NCBI RefSeq assembly: GCF_029360585.1
Contig: NZ_JAQZSJ010000002.1
Location: forward strand, 62,001-126,000
Reading direction: 5' to 3'
Source of the DNA: Cohnella caldifontis
GTDB taxonomy: Bacteria; Bacillota; Bacilli; Paenibacillales; Paenibacillaceae
DNA: 64,000 bases
Shown here: one piece after another, positions 27,607 to 35,664 of the stretch
How positions within the stretch are numbered: position 1 is the stretch's first letter
Layout of the letters: each line of letters starts with the position of its first letter
Notes under the pieces: generated by a model
What the model saw: only the letters and a program-made list of their open reading frames with translations
The model's database searches: none
Told to the model about the DNA's origin: nothing
Position numbers and translations under genes: made by a program

Positions 27607-29468
27607 GGCGCCTCCTCCCCTTTCAGCCGAACGCCGTACACACCGGCGAAAATTTCTTTCATGAACGGCTCTGCCGAAACGTCGTCGATCTCCGGCCCTA
27701 ACCCCTGTTCCTCCAGAAGGCGGATGCCATTGCCGAACGACGATTCCCATTCGGCCGCTTCCGGTGCCGGGCGGATCCGCTCCGCCGCTTCGGCCGTATC
27801 GGGGATCCGATCTCGCGTCTGGATCGCCAGCACGGCCAGCAATAGCGCTTCGCGCCGGGCCATCGCCGGCGTCGGCCCGACGGCGCCGTACCAGCGTTCT
27901 CCGCTGCGGACCCACCGTACAGGGAACCCGAGAAGCGCGTGGCCTGCCCAAATCTCCGGTTCCGCCTGCATGATCGTTAATGACCTTAAATAAAACGCAG
28001 CCCGTTCGTCATCGATATCCGCTTCCGGCGCGACAATGCCTTCCGGCGCCGCTTCCCGGATCGGAACGCCTAACCGCTCGCGCAATAGATGGCGAATCGC
28101 CCGGCCAACGCCTTCCGCGGGACTGAATCCCGCGCCCAGGGCCAGCCCCGGCTCGCCGAACCCCCGCGACGCGTACGCCTCGATACCGGCCAGCGCGGCT
28201 TCGCGCCTGGCTTCCTCATGGGTGAATCCGCCGCACACGAGCTCCTGCAGCAGCTCCGCAGGCCCTTCGCTCCGCGGATCGGCGGGCCTGACGCGGCAGA
28301 GCGAAAGCGGCAGCTGCTCCCAATCCCCTTCGTCCCAGGCTTGGAAAACGCCCGTTACCGGGGAAGTGATTCGGGAGACGTTCGTCACGAGAGCGGCAAA
28401 ATCTCCGGCTTGCGTTTGCGCGGACGGCAGCTGGAGAACCGCTGCCGCTTCCAGCGGTTTCGGATCCCGCCGTCCCGCAACGGCCGGATGCGGCAGGAAC
28501 GGATGCCTCGCGCTCTCCAGCGTTTCCAAATCGAGCGCGTAAATCTCGTTTTTCAGCTCCGGCACCGAGACTTCCGTCAGCATTTTGAACAGCTCGAACA
28601 CGAGCACGTTCGCCAGCAGCCCTTCGGCCGTCGGGGACATCGCATGCAACGCCGGATCTTTCTCGATGGCCCCGCGGTGCAGACGGCGCACCGCCGATTC
28701 CCAGCAGCCGTCCGAACGGCGGACAAGCGGGCCCGCGACGCCCGTCTGCGCGATCCGAAGCGCGGGCAGCAGCGGGACGTCCCGCCGCAGGCACGCCTCA
28801 TGCAGGCTGCGGAACTCCGCCAGGTCTTCCCCGGTCGAGGCATAGAGTACGGCCTGGCAGGAGGCGACTTCCTTCTCCCACCCTTCGATGCTTCCCGGCG
28901 ATTCCCCGATCTCCCCGAGTTCCGTCTCCGGATCCGTCAGGCGGACATAAGCGGCCAGTTCCCGAATCCGGTTCCGCTCCGCTTCCGTCAAGCCGCCCGA
29001 TAAGACCCGGAATTTCGGCATACCCGAATGGAGAAGCGCGGACACGAGGGACACGAGGATCGATCCGTTCCCGGCGGCTAGCACCCGTGTTTGCCGATAA
29101 TCCTCGAATCTCGCCGCGCCCGACCCGCCGAAGGCATCGAGGAATTCGATCTGTTGGGCGTATTTCTCCAGCAGTGGCTTGGCGAGCCGATGGGGCCGGT
29201 CCCGGCCGGCGTCCCGCACGAACCCGTTCTCGTATAATGTCGCCGCGATTTCGAACACGCGGCTCCGGTGGGGCTCCGGCAGCCCGTCGGTCAACTCCGC
29301 AAGCGTATGCTCGCCGCCGAACATCGGAACGAGTTGTTCGATCCACCGGTCGATCATTGGGCCTTGCATCCGGAATGAACCCCGGTTTCCGCGAAAATAG
29401 ACGATCCCTTCGGGATCGGGAAGGTAGAAGGCGTCCCCCGACACCTTCGGCCGCATGGACGGGTCCAA
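27603..29468 (-). CDS. ThiF-like thiazole-containing bacteriocin maturation protein
   Basis: About 621 residues resemble the 'putative thiazole-containing bacteriocin maturation protein' family (ocin_ThiF_like), which accompanies heterocycloanthracin-type precursors in Bacillales. Diagnostic features are the N-terminal PSMRPKVSGDAFYLPDPEG...FRMQGPMIDRWI block and a degenerate nucleotide-binding segment, VLAAGNGSILVSLVSALL (about 135-155). TTG 29468 is chosen because AAAGGAG is 8 bases upstream and the protein then begins like the family. It is the first gene of the operon and ends overlapping the YcaO start. Its biochemical role is not established. Confidence 0.85.
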   Translation of the reverse strand: MDPSMRPKVSGDAFYLPDPEGIVYFRGNRGSFRMQGPMIDRWIEQLVPMFGGEHTLAELTDGLPEPHRSRVFEIAATLYENGFVRDAGRDRPHRLAKPLLEKYAQQIEFLDAFGGSGAARFEDYRQTRVLAAGNGSILVSLVSALLHSGMPKFRVLSGGLTEAERNRIRELAAYVRLTDPETELGEIGESPGSIEGWEKEVASCQAVLYASTGEDLAEFRSLHEACLRRDVPLLPALRIAQTGVAGPLVRRSDGCWESAVRRLHRGAIEKDPALHAMSPTAEGLLANVLVFELFKMLTEVSVPELKNEIYALDLETLESARHPFLPHPAVAGRRDPKPLEAAAVLQLPSAQTQAGDFAALVTNVSRITSPVTGVFQAWDEGDWEQLPLSLCRVRPADPRSEGPAELLQELVCGGFTHEEARREAALAGIEAYASRGFGEPGLALGAGFSPAEGVGRAIRHLLRERLGVPIREAAPEGIVAPEADIDDERAAFYLRSLTIMQAEPEIWAGHALLGFPVRWVRSGERWYGAVGPTPAMARREALLLAVLAIQTRDRIPDTAEAAERIRPAPEAAEWESSFGNGIRLLEEQGLGPEIDDVSAEPFMKEIFAGVYGVRLKGEEAP

Positions 29469-29602
29469 GCACCCCACTCCTTTCAATCCGCTTCCTTCAA
29501 GCGTATGTCGGGAAATTTGTCTATCATTCCGGAAGACGTGGCTTCACCCGTCCAATTATGAATAGCTGCGAGTGAAACGCTTTGTTGCGCGGGTTGAACC
29601 AT

Positions 29603-30972
29603 GCGGCAAATTAGCGGATGTGGTACGTTATTTCGGGGATCTGACGGCGGAGTCGGCATATTAGCGGATGTGGTACGTTATTTTGGCGGTCTGACGGCGG
29701 GATCGGCAAATTAGCGGATTTGGTACGTGATTTCGGCGGTCTGACGGCGGGATCGGCATATTAGCGGATGTGGTACGTTATTTCGGCGGTCTGATGGCGG
29801 GATCGGCAAATTAGCGGATGTGGTACGTTATTTCGGCGGTCTGACGGCAGGATCGGCAAATTAGCGGATGTGGTACGTTATTTCGGCGGTCTGACGGCGG
29901 AGTCGGCATATTAGCGGATGTGGTACGTTATTTTGGCGGTCTGACGGCGGGATCGGCAAATTAGCGGATTTGGTACGTGATTTCGGCGGTCTGACGGCGG
30001 GATCGGCATATTAGCGGATGTGGTACGTTATTTCGGCGGTCTGATGGCGGGATCGGCAAATTAGCGGATGTGGTACGTTATTTCGGCGGTCTGACGGCAG
30101 GATCGGCAAATTAGCGGATGTGGTACGTTATTTCGGCGGTCTGACGGCGGAGTCGGCAAATTAGCGGATGTGGTACGTTATTTCGGCGGTCTGACGGCTG
30201 AGTCGGCAAATTAGCGGATGTGATACGTTATTTCGGGGATCTGACGGCGGGATCGGCAAATTAGCGGATGTGGTACGTTATTTCGGCGGTCTGACGGCGG
30301 CGTCGGCAAATTAGCGGATGTGGTACGTGAGTTCGGGGATCTGACGGCGGAGTCGGCATATTAGCGGATGTGGTACGTGATTTCGGCGGTCTGACGGCGG
30401 AGTCGGCAAATTAGCGGATGTGGTACGTGATTTCGGCGGTCTGACGGCGGAGTCGGCAAATTAGCGGATGTGGTACGTGATTTCGGCGGTCTGACGGCGG
30501 AGTCGGCAAATTAGCGGATGTGGTACGTGATTTCGGCGGTCTGACGGCGGGATCGGCAAATTAGCGGATGTGGTACGTTATTTCGGCGGTCAGACGGCGG
30601 GATCGGCAAATTAGCGGATGTGGTACGTGATTTCGGGGATCTGACGGCGGAGTCGACAAATTAGCGGATGTGGTACGTTATTTCGGCGGTCTGACGGCGG
30701 GAACGGCAATTTAGCGGATGTGGTACGTGATTTCGGCGGTCTGACGGCGGGATCGGCAAATAAGCGGATGTGGTACGTGATTTCGGGGATCTGACGGCGG
30801 AGTCGACAAATTAGCGGATGTGGTACGTTATTTCGGCGGTCTGACGGCGGGATCGGCAATTTAGCGGATGTGGTACGTGATTTCGGCGGTCTAACGGCGG
30901 AGTCGGCAAACTCGCGTATGTGGTACGTGATTTCGGCGGTCTGACGGCGGATCGGCAAATTCGCGTATGTGG
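29603..30972. repeat. 28-copy array of a 50-bp tandem repeat
   Basis: The unit GGCAAATTAGCGGATGTGGT-ACGTTATTTCGGCGGTCTGA-CGGCGGGATC recurs every 50 bp, 28 times; the last period is 49 bp. Variants (ATA for AAA, GGAT for CGGT, GAGTC for GGATC) are shared between distant units. There are no unique spacers, so it is not CRISPR. Fifty is not a multiple of three and no frame is conserved, so it is not coding. The array is flanked by direct copies of TTGAACCATG (29594-29603 and 30997-31006). It fills the 1.5-kb gap in front of the TOMM operon; the 134 bases left between it and the first gene hold the unlocated promoter. Confidence 0.97.
29641..30140. repeat. 250-bp higher-order duplication inside the array
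   Basis: Five consecutive units (29641-29890) are repeated directly in 29891-30140. The same private variants recur exactly 250 bp apart: TTTTGGCGGT at 29681 and 29931, GGATT at 29716 and 29966, CTGATGGCGG at 29791 and 30041, and CTGACGGCAG at 29841 and 30091. This marks a recent block duplication. Confidence 0.92.
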
Positions 30973-31003
30973 TTCAAAGCCGGGATTGGCCCGGCCTTGA
31001 ACC
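30971..31003. terminator. Hairpin at the array edge, after the solute-binding protein gene
   Basis: GGTTCAA and GCCGGG pair with CCCGGC and TTGAACC around a 5-base loop, with one unpaired base on each side. It lies 23 bases past the stop of the minus-strand solute-binding protein gene but has no T tract, so it may terminate weakly or protect the RNA 3' end. Confidence 0.45.
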
Positions 31004-31025
31004 ATGAATGGTGAATCAATGTCGT

Positions 31026-32339
31026 TCACTTGTACCGATCGTTATAGTCGACCAACTGCCGCTGCTTAACGGTCAGCCGATCCGAAATTTGCCGCTGCAC
31101 CGCATCCAGGGTATCTTCCGCCGACATCCCTTTGTTGATCGCGTACTCCAGCGTAGTGCTCCAGATCTCGAACGCCGTATCGTCCAGCGGGGTCGGCACC
31201 GCTTCGGCCGGCTGCTCGCGGATCAGCCGCTGATAAAGGGCCGCCGAATCCTGCCCTCCCAAGAACACGGATTCCTTGCTCGCGCGCAGCCAATTCATGC
31301 TGCCCGACGAATGCAGGATTCCGTTCAAAAACTTCGCGGCGGCTTCTTTATGCCGGCTTTGGAGGGAAACCGCGAACGATCGGCTGGAACCGTAATCGAT
31401 GGCTCTCGCTCCGAAGGGCAGCGCCGTCGCCCGCCACTTTCCGGATTGCTCCGGCAGCCAACCGGCCAGCGTACCCTCCCCCCAGTCGGGCAGCATCACC
31501 ATGCCGAGCTTCCCTTGCTTGAGCTGATCTTGTCCATTGGAGTTCCAGATGGTTACATTCGCGGAAGACGGCTTGGATACCGCCGCTGCTTCGATCGCTT
31601 GCTTGTATTTGTCGTTCGAGCGCATGAAGTTCAACTTGCGGTCAAACAGGAATTGCCCGCCGCCGATCGTCCGAACCGCGTCATTCGTCCACTCCGTGGT
31701 CGCGACGCCCCTCCGGCTCATCTCCTTCGTCAGTTTCAGCCAATTGCCGGGAGCCTCCAAGTATTCGGCAAGCTCGTTCGGGTCCGTAGGAAAACCCGCT
31801 TCCTGCAGCAGATCGGCTCGGTAATACAGCACGTTCGGATGGATTTCGTACGGCACGGCGATCAACCGCCGTCCGTCAAGCGAGTGATGGATGTTCCAGA
31901 CGTAATCCCCGACATCGTTCCGAAGGTTTTCCGCAATCGAGAACGGCGGACTCGATAAATCGGCGAGCTTCTCGATCGTATTGAAAGTGCCGAGCATCCG
32001 GTGGCTCAGCACGAGGATGTCGGGCGCGGTCCCATCGGCTAAATTGTCCAATGAACGTTCGACCAGCTGCGTTTCGTTGTCCATTACATTCAATTCGACT
32101 TCGATCCCGGGGTTGGCCGCTTCGTATTGTGAAATGTCGTATTCCGATAGAGGGAGAGACGACCAGATCGTAAGCTCGGTCTTCTCCGCTCCCGTGCCGG
32201 GTTCATCGGATCGCTCGCCTTGAAGGACGGACGCTTCGGTTTCCGCCGACGCCCCGGATATCCCCCGATCCCGCTCCACGTACAGGTAGACGCCGATTAA
32301 CAACAACACGAGAAGCACGGAACGAATCTTCGCCGTCAT
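31026..32339 (-). CDS. Extracellular solute-binding protein, membrane-anchored, orphan
   Basis: This 437-residue family 1 (sugar-type) solute-binding protein has an N-terminal hydrophobic helix (about 6-22), a low-complexity linker, then the two-lobed fold: LTIWSSLPLSEYD, APDILVLSHRMLGTF, AVPYEIHPNVLYYRADLL, and GKLGMVMLPDWGEG. There is no lipobox cysteine, so it is anchored by its signal helix or released. No ABC permease or ATPase is nearby. Instead its ATG overlaps the stop of a diguanylate cyclase gene (ATGA, 32339-32336). A sensory rather than transport role is inferred from that pairing. Confidence 0.82.
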   Translation of the reverse strand: MTAKIRSVLLVLLLIGVYLYVERDRGISGASAETEASVLQGERSDEPGTGAEKTELTIWSSLPLSEYDISQYEAANPGIEVELNVMDNETQLVERSLDNLADGTAPDILVLSHRMLGTFNTIEKLADLSSPPFSIAENLRNDVGDYVWNIHHSLDGRRLIAVPYEIHPNVLYYRADLLQEAGFPTDPNELAEYLEAPGNWLKLTKEMSRRGVATTEWTNDAVRTIGGGQFLFDRKLNFMRSNDKYKQAIEAAAVSKPSSANVTIWNSNGQDQLKQGKLGMVMLPDWGEGTLAGWLPEQSGKWRATALPFGARAIDYGSSRSFAVSLQSRHKEAAAKFLNGILHSSGSMNWLRASKESVFLGGQDSAALYQRLIREQPAEAVPTPLDDTAFEIWSTTLEYAINKGMSAEDTLDAVQRQISDRLTVKQRQLVDYNDRYK

Positions 32340-34246
32340 TCCGCAGCGCCTCCCTTCCGTTGTTCCGTCCTTGTTCCCGCATACAGCTTGATTTTGTTCC
32401 GTCCGGAAAGCTTGGCTTCATACATGGCTTGATCGGCGCCGCGCAGCAGACTCTCGGCATCCTGGCCGTGCTCGGGGTACCTCGCGATCCCTGCGCTGAA
32501 CTCCAATCGCAGCGAACGTTCCTTCAGCCGGATCGGCTCGCGGGTCAACGTCTCGCGCACTTGTGCCGCCCACGCTTCGAGATCGTCCGGCAGCGGCGCG
32601 CTCAGCACGACCACGAACTCGTCTCCGGCGAGACGGAAAGATTTGACGCGTTCGCCGTTAAACCGGTTCAGCCGTTCGCCCACGGCTCTTAGCACGGTGT
32701 CTCCGGCTTCATGGCCCAGCGTGTCGTTGATTTCCTTGAACCGGTCCAAATCGAGGAACAAACACGCCGCTTCGGCGCCTTTCTCCCTGGATTCCTGAAT
32801 CAGCGCGGGCAAATAACGGCTGAAGCTGTACCGGTTGGCAAGGCCCGTCAGCGAATCGTAATGGACGAGCAGCCGTAATTTATCCTCGTTCTCGTTGATT
32901 TCTTGAAACATGTTCATAAGCTCGGCGGACATATCCTTGAAGTTATGGATCAGCCGGTCGACTTCGTGGATCGAGCTTTTTTTCCATTCAAACGCCGTAC
33001 GCTGCCGGATTTTCTTCGGCAATCCGGTGGAATAATCCGCCAGCTCCGTCAGCGCGCTCGAAATCCTCTGCGTCGTCCACAGCGCCAAACCCGCGAACGC
33101 GAAAATCCATACGAACATCACGCTCACGCTGAGCAGATAGAGACCGAACACGGATTGCTGGAAAGGAGCAACTGGTTCCTTCATGATCAATTGATAGCCG
33201 GGAACCCGTTGGAGCGAAGCGATCGATACGAATTGGCTGGCGGACCAGCGGGCGATCGGGTTGTATTCGGGAATGTCCGCCGGCTGCAGCAAATAGAGGG
33301 AATCGGACAACCGCCGAACGCGGAAGCCGTTGCTCCAACGATAGTCTTCCTGGCCGTCCTGGACGGCCGGATCGCTCGTCGCGATCACCTGGCGGTTAGG
33401 ATCGGTCAGTACGAGTTTCGCCTTGGAGTCCAAGGTCAGATTGTCGAACGCTTCGTGCATGGATTCCTTCTGCAGCGCGGAATGGACTTTGAATTCACGC
33501 AGATCTTGCGCGGATAGCACGTTGATCGTTTCGTTCAAGTGCGCTTGGATCGTGTTCATTTTATCCGCCGTTCCCTTCACCGTATCCCGGTACGCGTACT
33601 GACCGTTAATGAACAGATAGACCGCGAAAGGAACCGCGAGAAGGACCGCGCACAGTTGAAACGTGACCCTTTTGATGCTCCAATCCCGGTAACGGAGGCT
33701 TACGCGCCGGGAGATCGAGACCGGCCAATGATCGCCCGCCACCTCTCCGAGCAGCGCATTCAATAGTCCGTTCGCCGTCTGGAACAACAAAAACAACGCG
33801 ACGTACGCCGTCTGAGACGCGGGCAGCCATAGGTAGGCCGCCCCATGGAGCAGGAGACCGAGCGGAACCCAGTAGAGCGCGAACCCGTACAGCAGGGAAG
33901 CCCGTTTGGTTTTTCTCAGCAGTGCGTGGACCAGGGAGACTTCCACCGGAGCGAGAACGAGCAGCGGCGACTGCCCGAAGAGGAAAACGCCGAATGCCGC
34001 ACCCGCGAATGAGGTCGCGAATGCGGCAGGCATGCCGCTTCTCTTATAGGCGAACCATGAAACCGCATTCAAAAAGAAAAATTCGATTCCGTATAAAAAA
34101 CGCAACGGATACCGGGAGGCCAAAATCCCGATCGATACGGCTAGCGCGAAAGAGGCAATCGAGGTGAGGGAAACGCTCTTGGTAGTCGACATGATAGTTG
34201 CCCCCATGAAATGGGATGAAGAAGACTTCCCTCTCTCATTCGACAT
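32336..34246 (-). CDS. Membrane-bound diguanylate cyclase (GGDEF)
   Basis: About 636 residues: a hydrophobic N-terminal half with several membrane helices (about 15-180), another helix near 205, an extracytoplasmic domain (about 220-360), a last membrane helix (about 375-395), a HAMP-like linker, and a GGDEF domain (about 465-630). The signature is AGDEF, a variant found in active cyclases, and the RxxD inhibitory site is absent. It would make c-di-GMP in response to an outside signal, perhaps relayed by the co-transcribed binding protein. ATG 34246 is chosen because AAAGGAAAG precedes it. The frame upstream only shadows the bacteriocin precursor. Confidence 0.85.
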   Translation of the reverse strand: MSNERGKSSSSHFMGATIMSTTKSVSLTSIASFALAVSIGILASRYPLRFLYGIEFFFLNAVSWFAYKRSGMPAAFATSFAGAAFGVFLFGQSPLLVLAPVEVSLVHALLRKTKRASLLYGFALYWVPLGLLLHGAAYLWLPASQTAYVALFLLFQTANGLLNALLGEVAGDHWPVSISRRVSLRYRDWSIKRVTFQLCAVLLAVPFAVYLFINGQYAYRDTVKGTADKMNTIQAHLNETINVLSAQDLREFKVHSALQKESMHEAFDNLTLDSKAKLVLTDPNRQVIATSDPAVQDGQEDYRWSNGFRVRRLSDSLYLLQPADIPEYNPIARWSASQFVSIASLQRVPGYQLIMKEPVAPFQQSVFGLYLLSVSVMFVWIFAFAGLALWTTQRISSALTELADYSTGLPKKIRQRTAFEWKKSSIHEVDRLIHNFKDMSAELMNMFQEINENEDKLRLLVHYDSLTGLANRYSFSRYLPALIQESREKGAEAACLFLDLDRFKEINDTLGHEAGDTVLRAVGERLNRFNGERVKSFRLAGDEFVVVLSAPLPDDLEAWAAQVRETLTREPIRLKERSLRLEFSAGIARYPEHGQDAESLLRGADQAMYEAKLSGRNKIKLYAGTRTEQRKGGAAE

Positions 34247-34294
34247 CCTCGCTTGCTTTCCTTTATTTTCTTTTCTTATTAATCGGACTTCGAC

Positions 34295-34331
34295 AAAAAA
34301 AACGCCACTTCGGCCGTCGGCCGAAATGGCG
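34295..34331 (-). terminator. Strong intrinsic terminator of the precursor gene
   Basis: On the minus strand CGCCATTTCGGCC-GAC-GGCCGAAGTGGCG forms a 13-bp stem with one G-T pair (34303-34331), followed by eight Ts. It lies 25 bases after the precursor stop and separates it from the diguanylate cyclase operon. Confidence 0.92.
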
Positions 34332-34356
34332 AATTCGAAAATTCGCGCCGCTCCGA

Positions 34357-34632
34357 TCAGAAGCAGCGGGCGCAGCGGAATCCGCAGCGGAAGCAGCCGC
34401 CGCAGCGGAAACAGCCCCCGCATCCCCCGCAGCGGAAGCAGCCCCCGCATCCTGCGCATCCTGCGCAGCCTCCGCAGAAGCCGACGCAAACGCCGAAGCC
34501 GATGCCGACGCAGAAGCCGATGCACAGCCGATCTCCCGCCTGCGCCGCGACCTGGGCGTCCGCGGGCGTTACCGGTCCCGCCTGATAGGGAGCGACGTCC
34601 AGATTTTGCAATCCTCTTTTAAACTCATCCAT
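34357..34632 (-). CDS. Heterocycloanthracin/sonorensin-family TOMM precursor peptide
   Basis: This 91-residue peptide has a leader of about 33 residues (MDEFKRGLQNLDVAPYQAG..., closely matching the family leader) and a core of about 58 residues with 16 cysteines. From residue 53 to 83 the cysteines recur every third residue (GGC, AGC, FRC repeats), and the peptide ends in CARCF-like spacing. In this family the cysteines become thiazoles through the YcaO and SagB enzymes, giving an antibacterial peptide. The start has GGAGGG 8 bases upstream. The gene is monocistronic, 4.9 kb from the maturation operon on the same strand. No dedicated exporter or immunity gene is visible. Confidence 0.93.
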   Translation of the reverse strand: MDEFKRGLQNLDVAPYQAGPVTPADAQVAAQAGDRLCIGFCVGIGFGVCVGFCGGCAGCAGCGGCFRCGGCGGCFRCGGCFRCGFRCARCF

Positions 34633-34703
34633 GGGTGAAACCCTCCGTTTACTAGGTCCTCACCGAATGGGTCCCGTTCAATCGCCGGTTCCATCCGACA
34701 AAA

Positions 34704-34731
34704 TAATGTATGAACGCCCCTCCGCAGTTGT
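34704..34731 (-). promoter_or_regulatory. Candidate promoter of the TOMM precursor gene
   Basis: On the minus strand CATACATTA (34712-34704) fits the remembered -10 consensus of mother-cell sigma factors (CATANNNTA for sigma-K, CATACAHT for sigma-E), with an AC 17 bases upstream. A weaker sigma-A reading, GTAACA-N18-TACATT, overlaps it. Either would give a leader of about 65 nt. Confidence 0.35.
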
Positions 34732-34824
34732 TACGGTTCCGAACCTTGGAAACCGGCCAATCGCGGAATTTCCCGATTCTCCCGCCTTGTCCCGCATCTG
34801 CCTCATGCGAAAACGGGTACCTGA

Positions 34825-34833
34825 ACATAGAGT
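34825..34833 (+). promoter_or_regulatory. Possible sporulation-type -10 element before the YheC/D gene
   Basis: CATAGAGTA fits the CATANNNTA -10 pattern of sigma-K and lies about 50 bases before a spore-coat-type gene. No convincing -35 was found, so this is a weak call. Confidence 0.2.
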
Positions 34834-34884
34834 AAGGGAGAGCATTCAGCCTGTCAGCCCGAATGGGGAGGGTGGATCCACGAA

Positions 34885-35640
34885 ATGAACCGCAGCCGAA
34901 TCCGGCACGTAGGTAGCAAGTGGTCGAAAACCAAAGTGATCTTGCGGGACCGGGCGCTCCGCCCTTACGTTCCCGAGACGAGGAGAATAAACGCCGCGTC
35001 CCTGCAAGCAATGCTGAACCGATACCGGATGGTCTATGTCAAGCCGGTTTCGGGCATGCATGGCAAAGGTGTCATGCGGGTCGCGCGGACAGGCGCCGGG
35101 GGTTACGTTTGCCGGTGGGGAAGCTCGGGAAGCCGATATCGCGGCTTTCGCCCGTTATACGAAGCGATTCGGAAGAGGACGCGGGGACGACCGTACTTGG
35201 TTCAAAGGGGAATCCGGCTTTTAACTGTCCGGGGCAAGCTGTTCGATATCCGCGTGATGGTACAGAAGCCGCCGGGCAGGAAATGGAAAGCGACCGGGAT
35301 CATCGGGCGGCTGGCCCGCCCCGGGCGGGTCGTCACGAATTACCACAGCGGCGGCAAGCCTACGGACGTCCGCACGCTGCTGCGCGGATACGCCAAACCG
35401 GCAAGAATAGACGTCTTGATGCGGACCATGGCGGCGGTGTCCCGCCGTGCGGCGGCCGCCTTGAACCGGGGCTACCCCGGCGTGAACATGGTCGGCGCCG
35501 ATATCGGCCTGGACCGGTCCCTCAAACCTTGGATCATCGAATTGAATACGAGTCCGGATCCTTACTTGTTCCGTTTCCTGAAGGACAAAAGAGTGTCCCG
35601 AAGGGTGCTGCGGTACGCACGAATGCTCAAGAGAATCTGA
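34885..35640 (+). CDS. YheC/YheD-family ATP-grasp spore coat-associated protein
   Basis: This 251-residue ATP-grasp protein is of the YheC/YheD type: VYVKPVSGMHGKGVMRV is the nucleotide-binding loop (about 50-66), LVQRGIRLL follows, GKLFDIRVMVQ is the central strand, and GADIGLDRSLKPWIIELNTSPDP carries the metal-binding acidic and asparagine residues. B. subtilis YheC/YheD are linked to the spore coat; their reaction is unknown. It is shorter than the full-length proteins of about 360-450 residues, with a minimal N-terminus. GGAGGG precedes the ATG. A glycosyltransferase follows by 24 bases, which suggests a two-gene spore-surface operon. Confidence 0.85.
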   Translation: MNRSRIRHVGSKWSKTKVILRDRALRPYVPETRRINAASLQAMLNRYRMVYVKPVSGMHGKGVMRVARTGAGGYVCRWGSSGSRYRGFRPLYEAIRKRTRGRPYLVQRGIRLLTVRGKLFDIRVMVQKPPGRKWKATGIIGRLARPGRVVTNYHSGGKPTDVRTLLRGYAKPARIDVLMRTMAAVSRRAAAALNRGYPGVNMVGADIGLDRSLKPWIIELNTSPDPYLFRFLKDKRVSRRVLRYARMLKRI

Positions 35641-35664
35641 TCCCATTTCGAAGCGGGTGAATCT

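Noticed and set aside
29603..30972. CRISPR array
   Set aside because: The repeats are directly contiguous 50-bp units with no unique spacers and no cas genes nearby.
30611..31029. Open frames across the 50-bp repeat array as a repeat protein
   Set aside because: The unit length is not a multiple of three, so the frame shifts at every unit. There is no start signal and no continuous frame over the array.
34247..34525. N-terminal extension of the diguanylate cyclase
   Set aside because: The Arg/Leu-rich extension is a frame-shifted reading of the precursor core and lies across a strong terminator. ATG 34246 with a ribosome binding site is better.
34216..34638. Ala/Glu-rich protein on the plus strand opposite the precursor
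   Set aside because: The alternating Ala/Glu/Asp pattern is the complement of the Cys/Gly/Arg codons of the precursor. It has no ribosome binding site and crosses the precursor's terminator.
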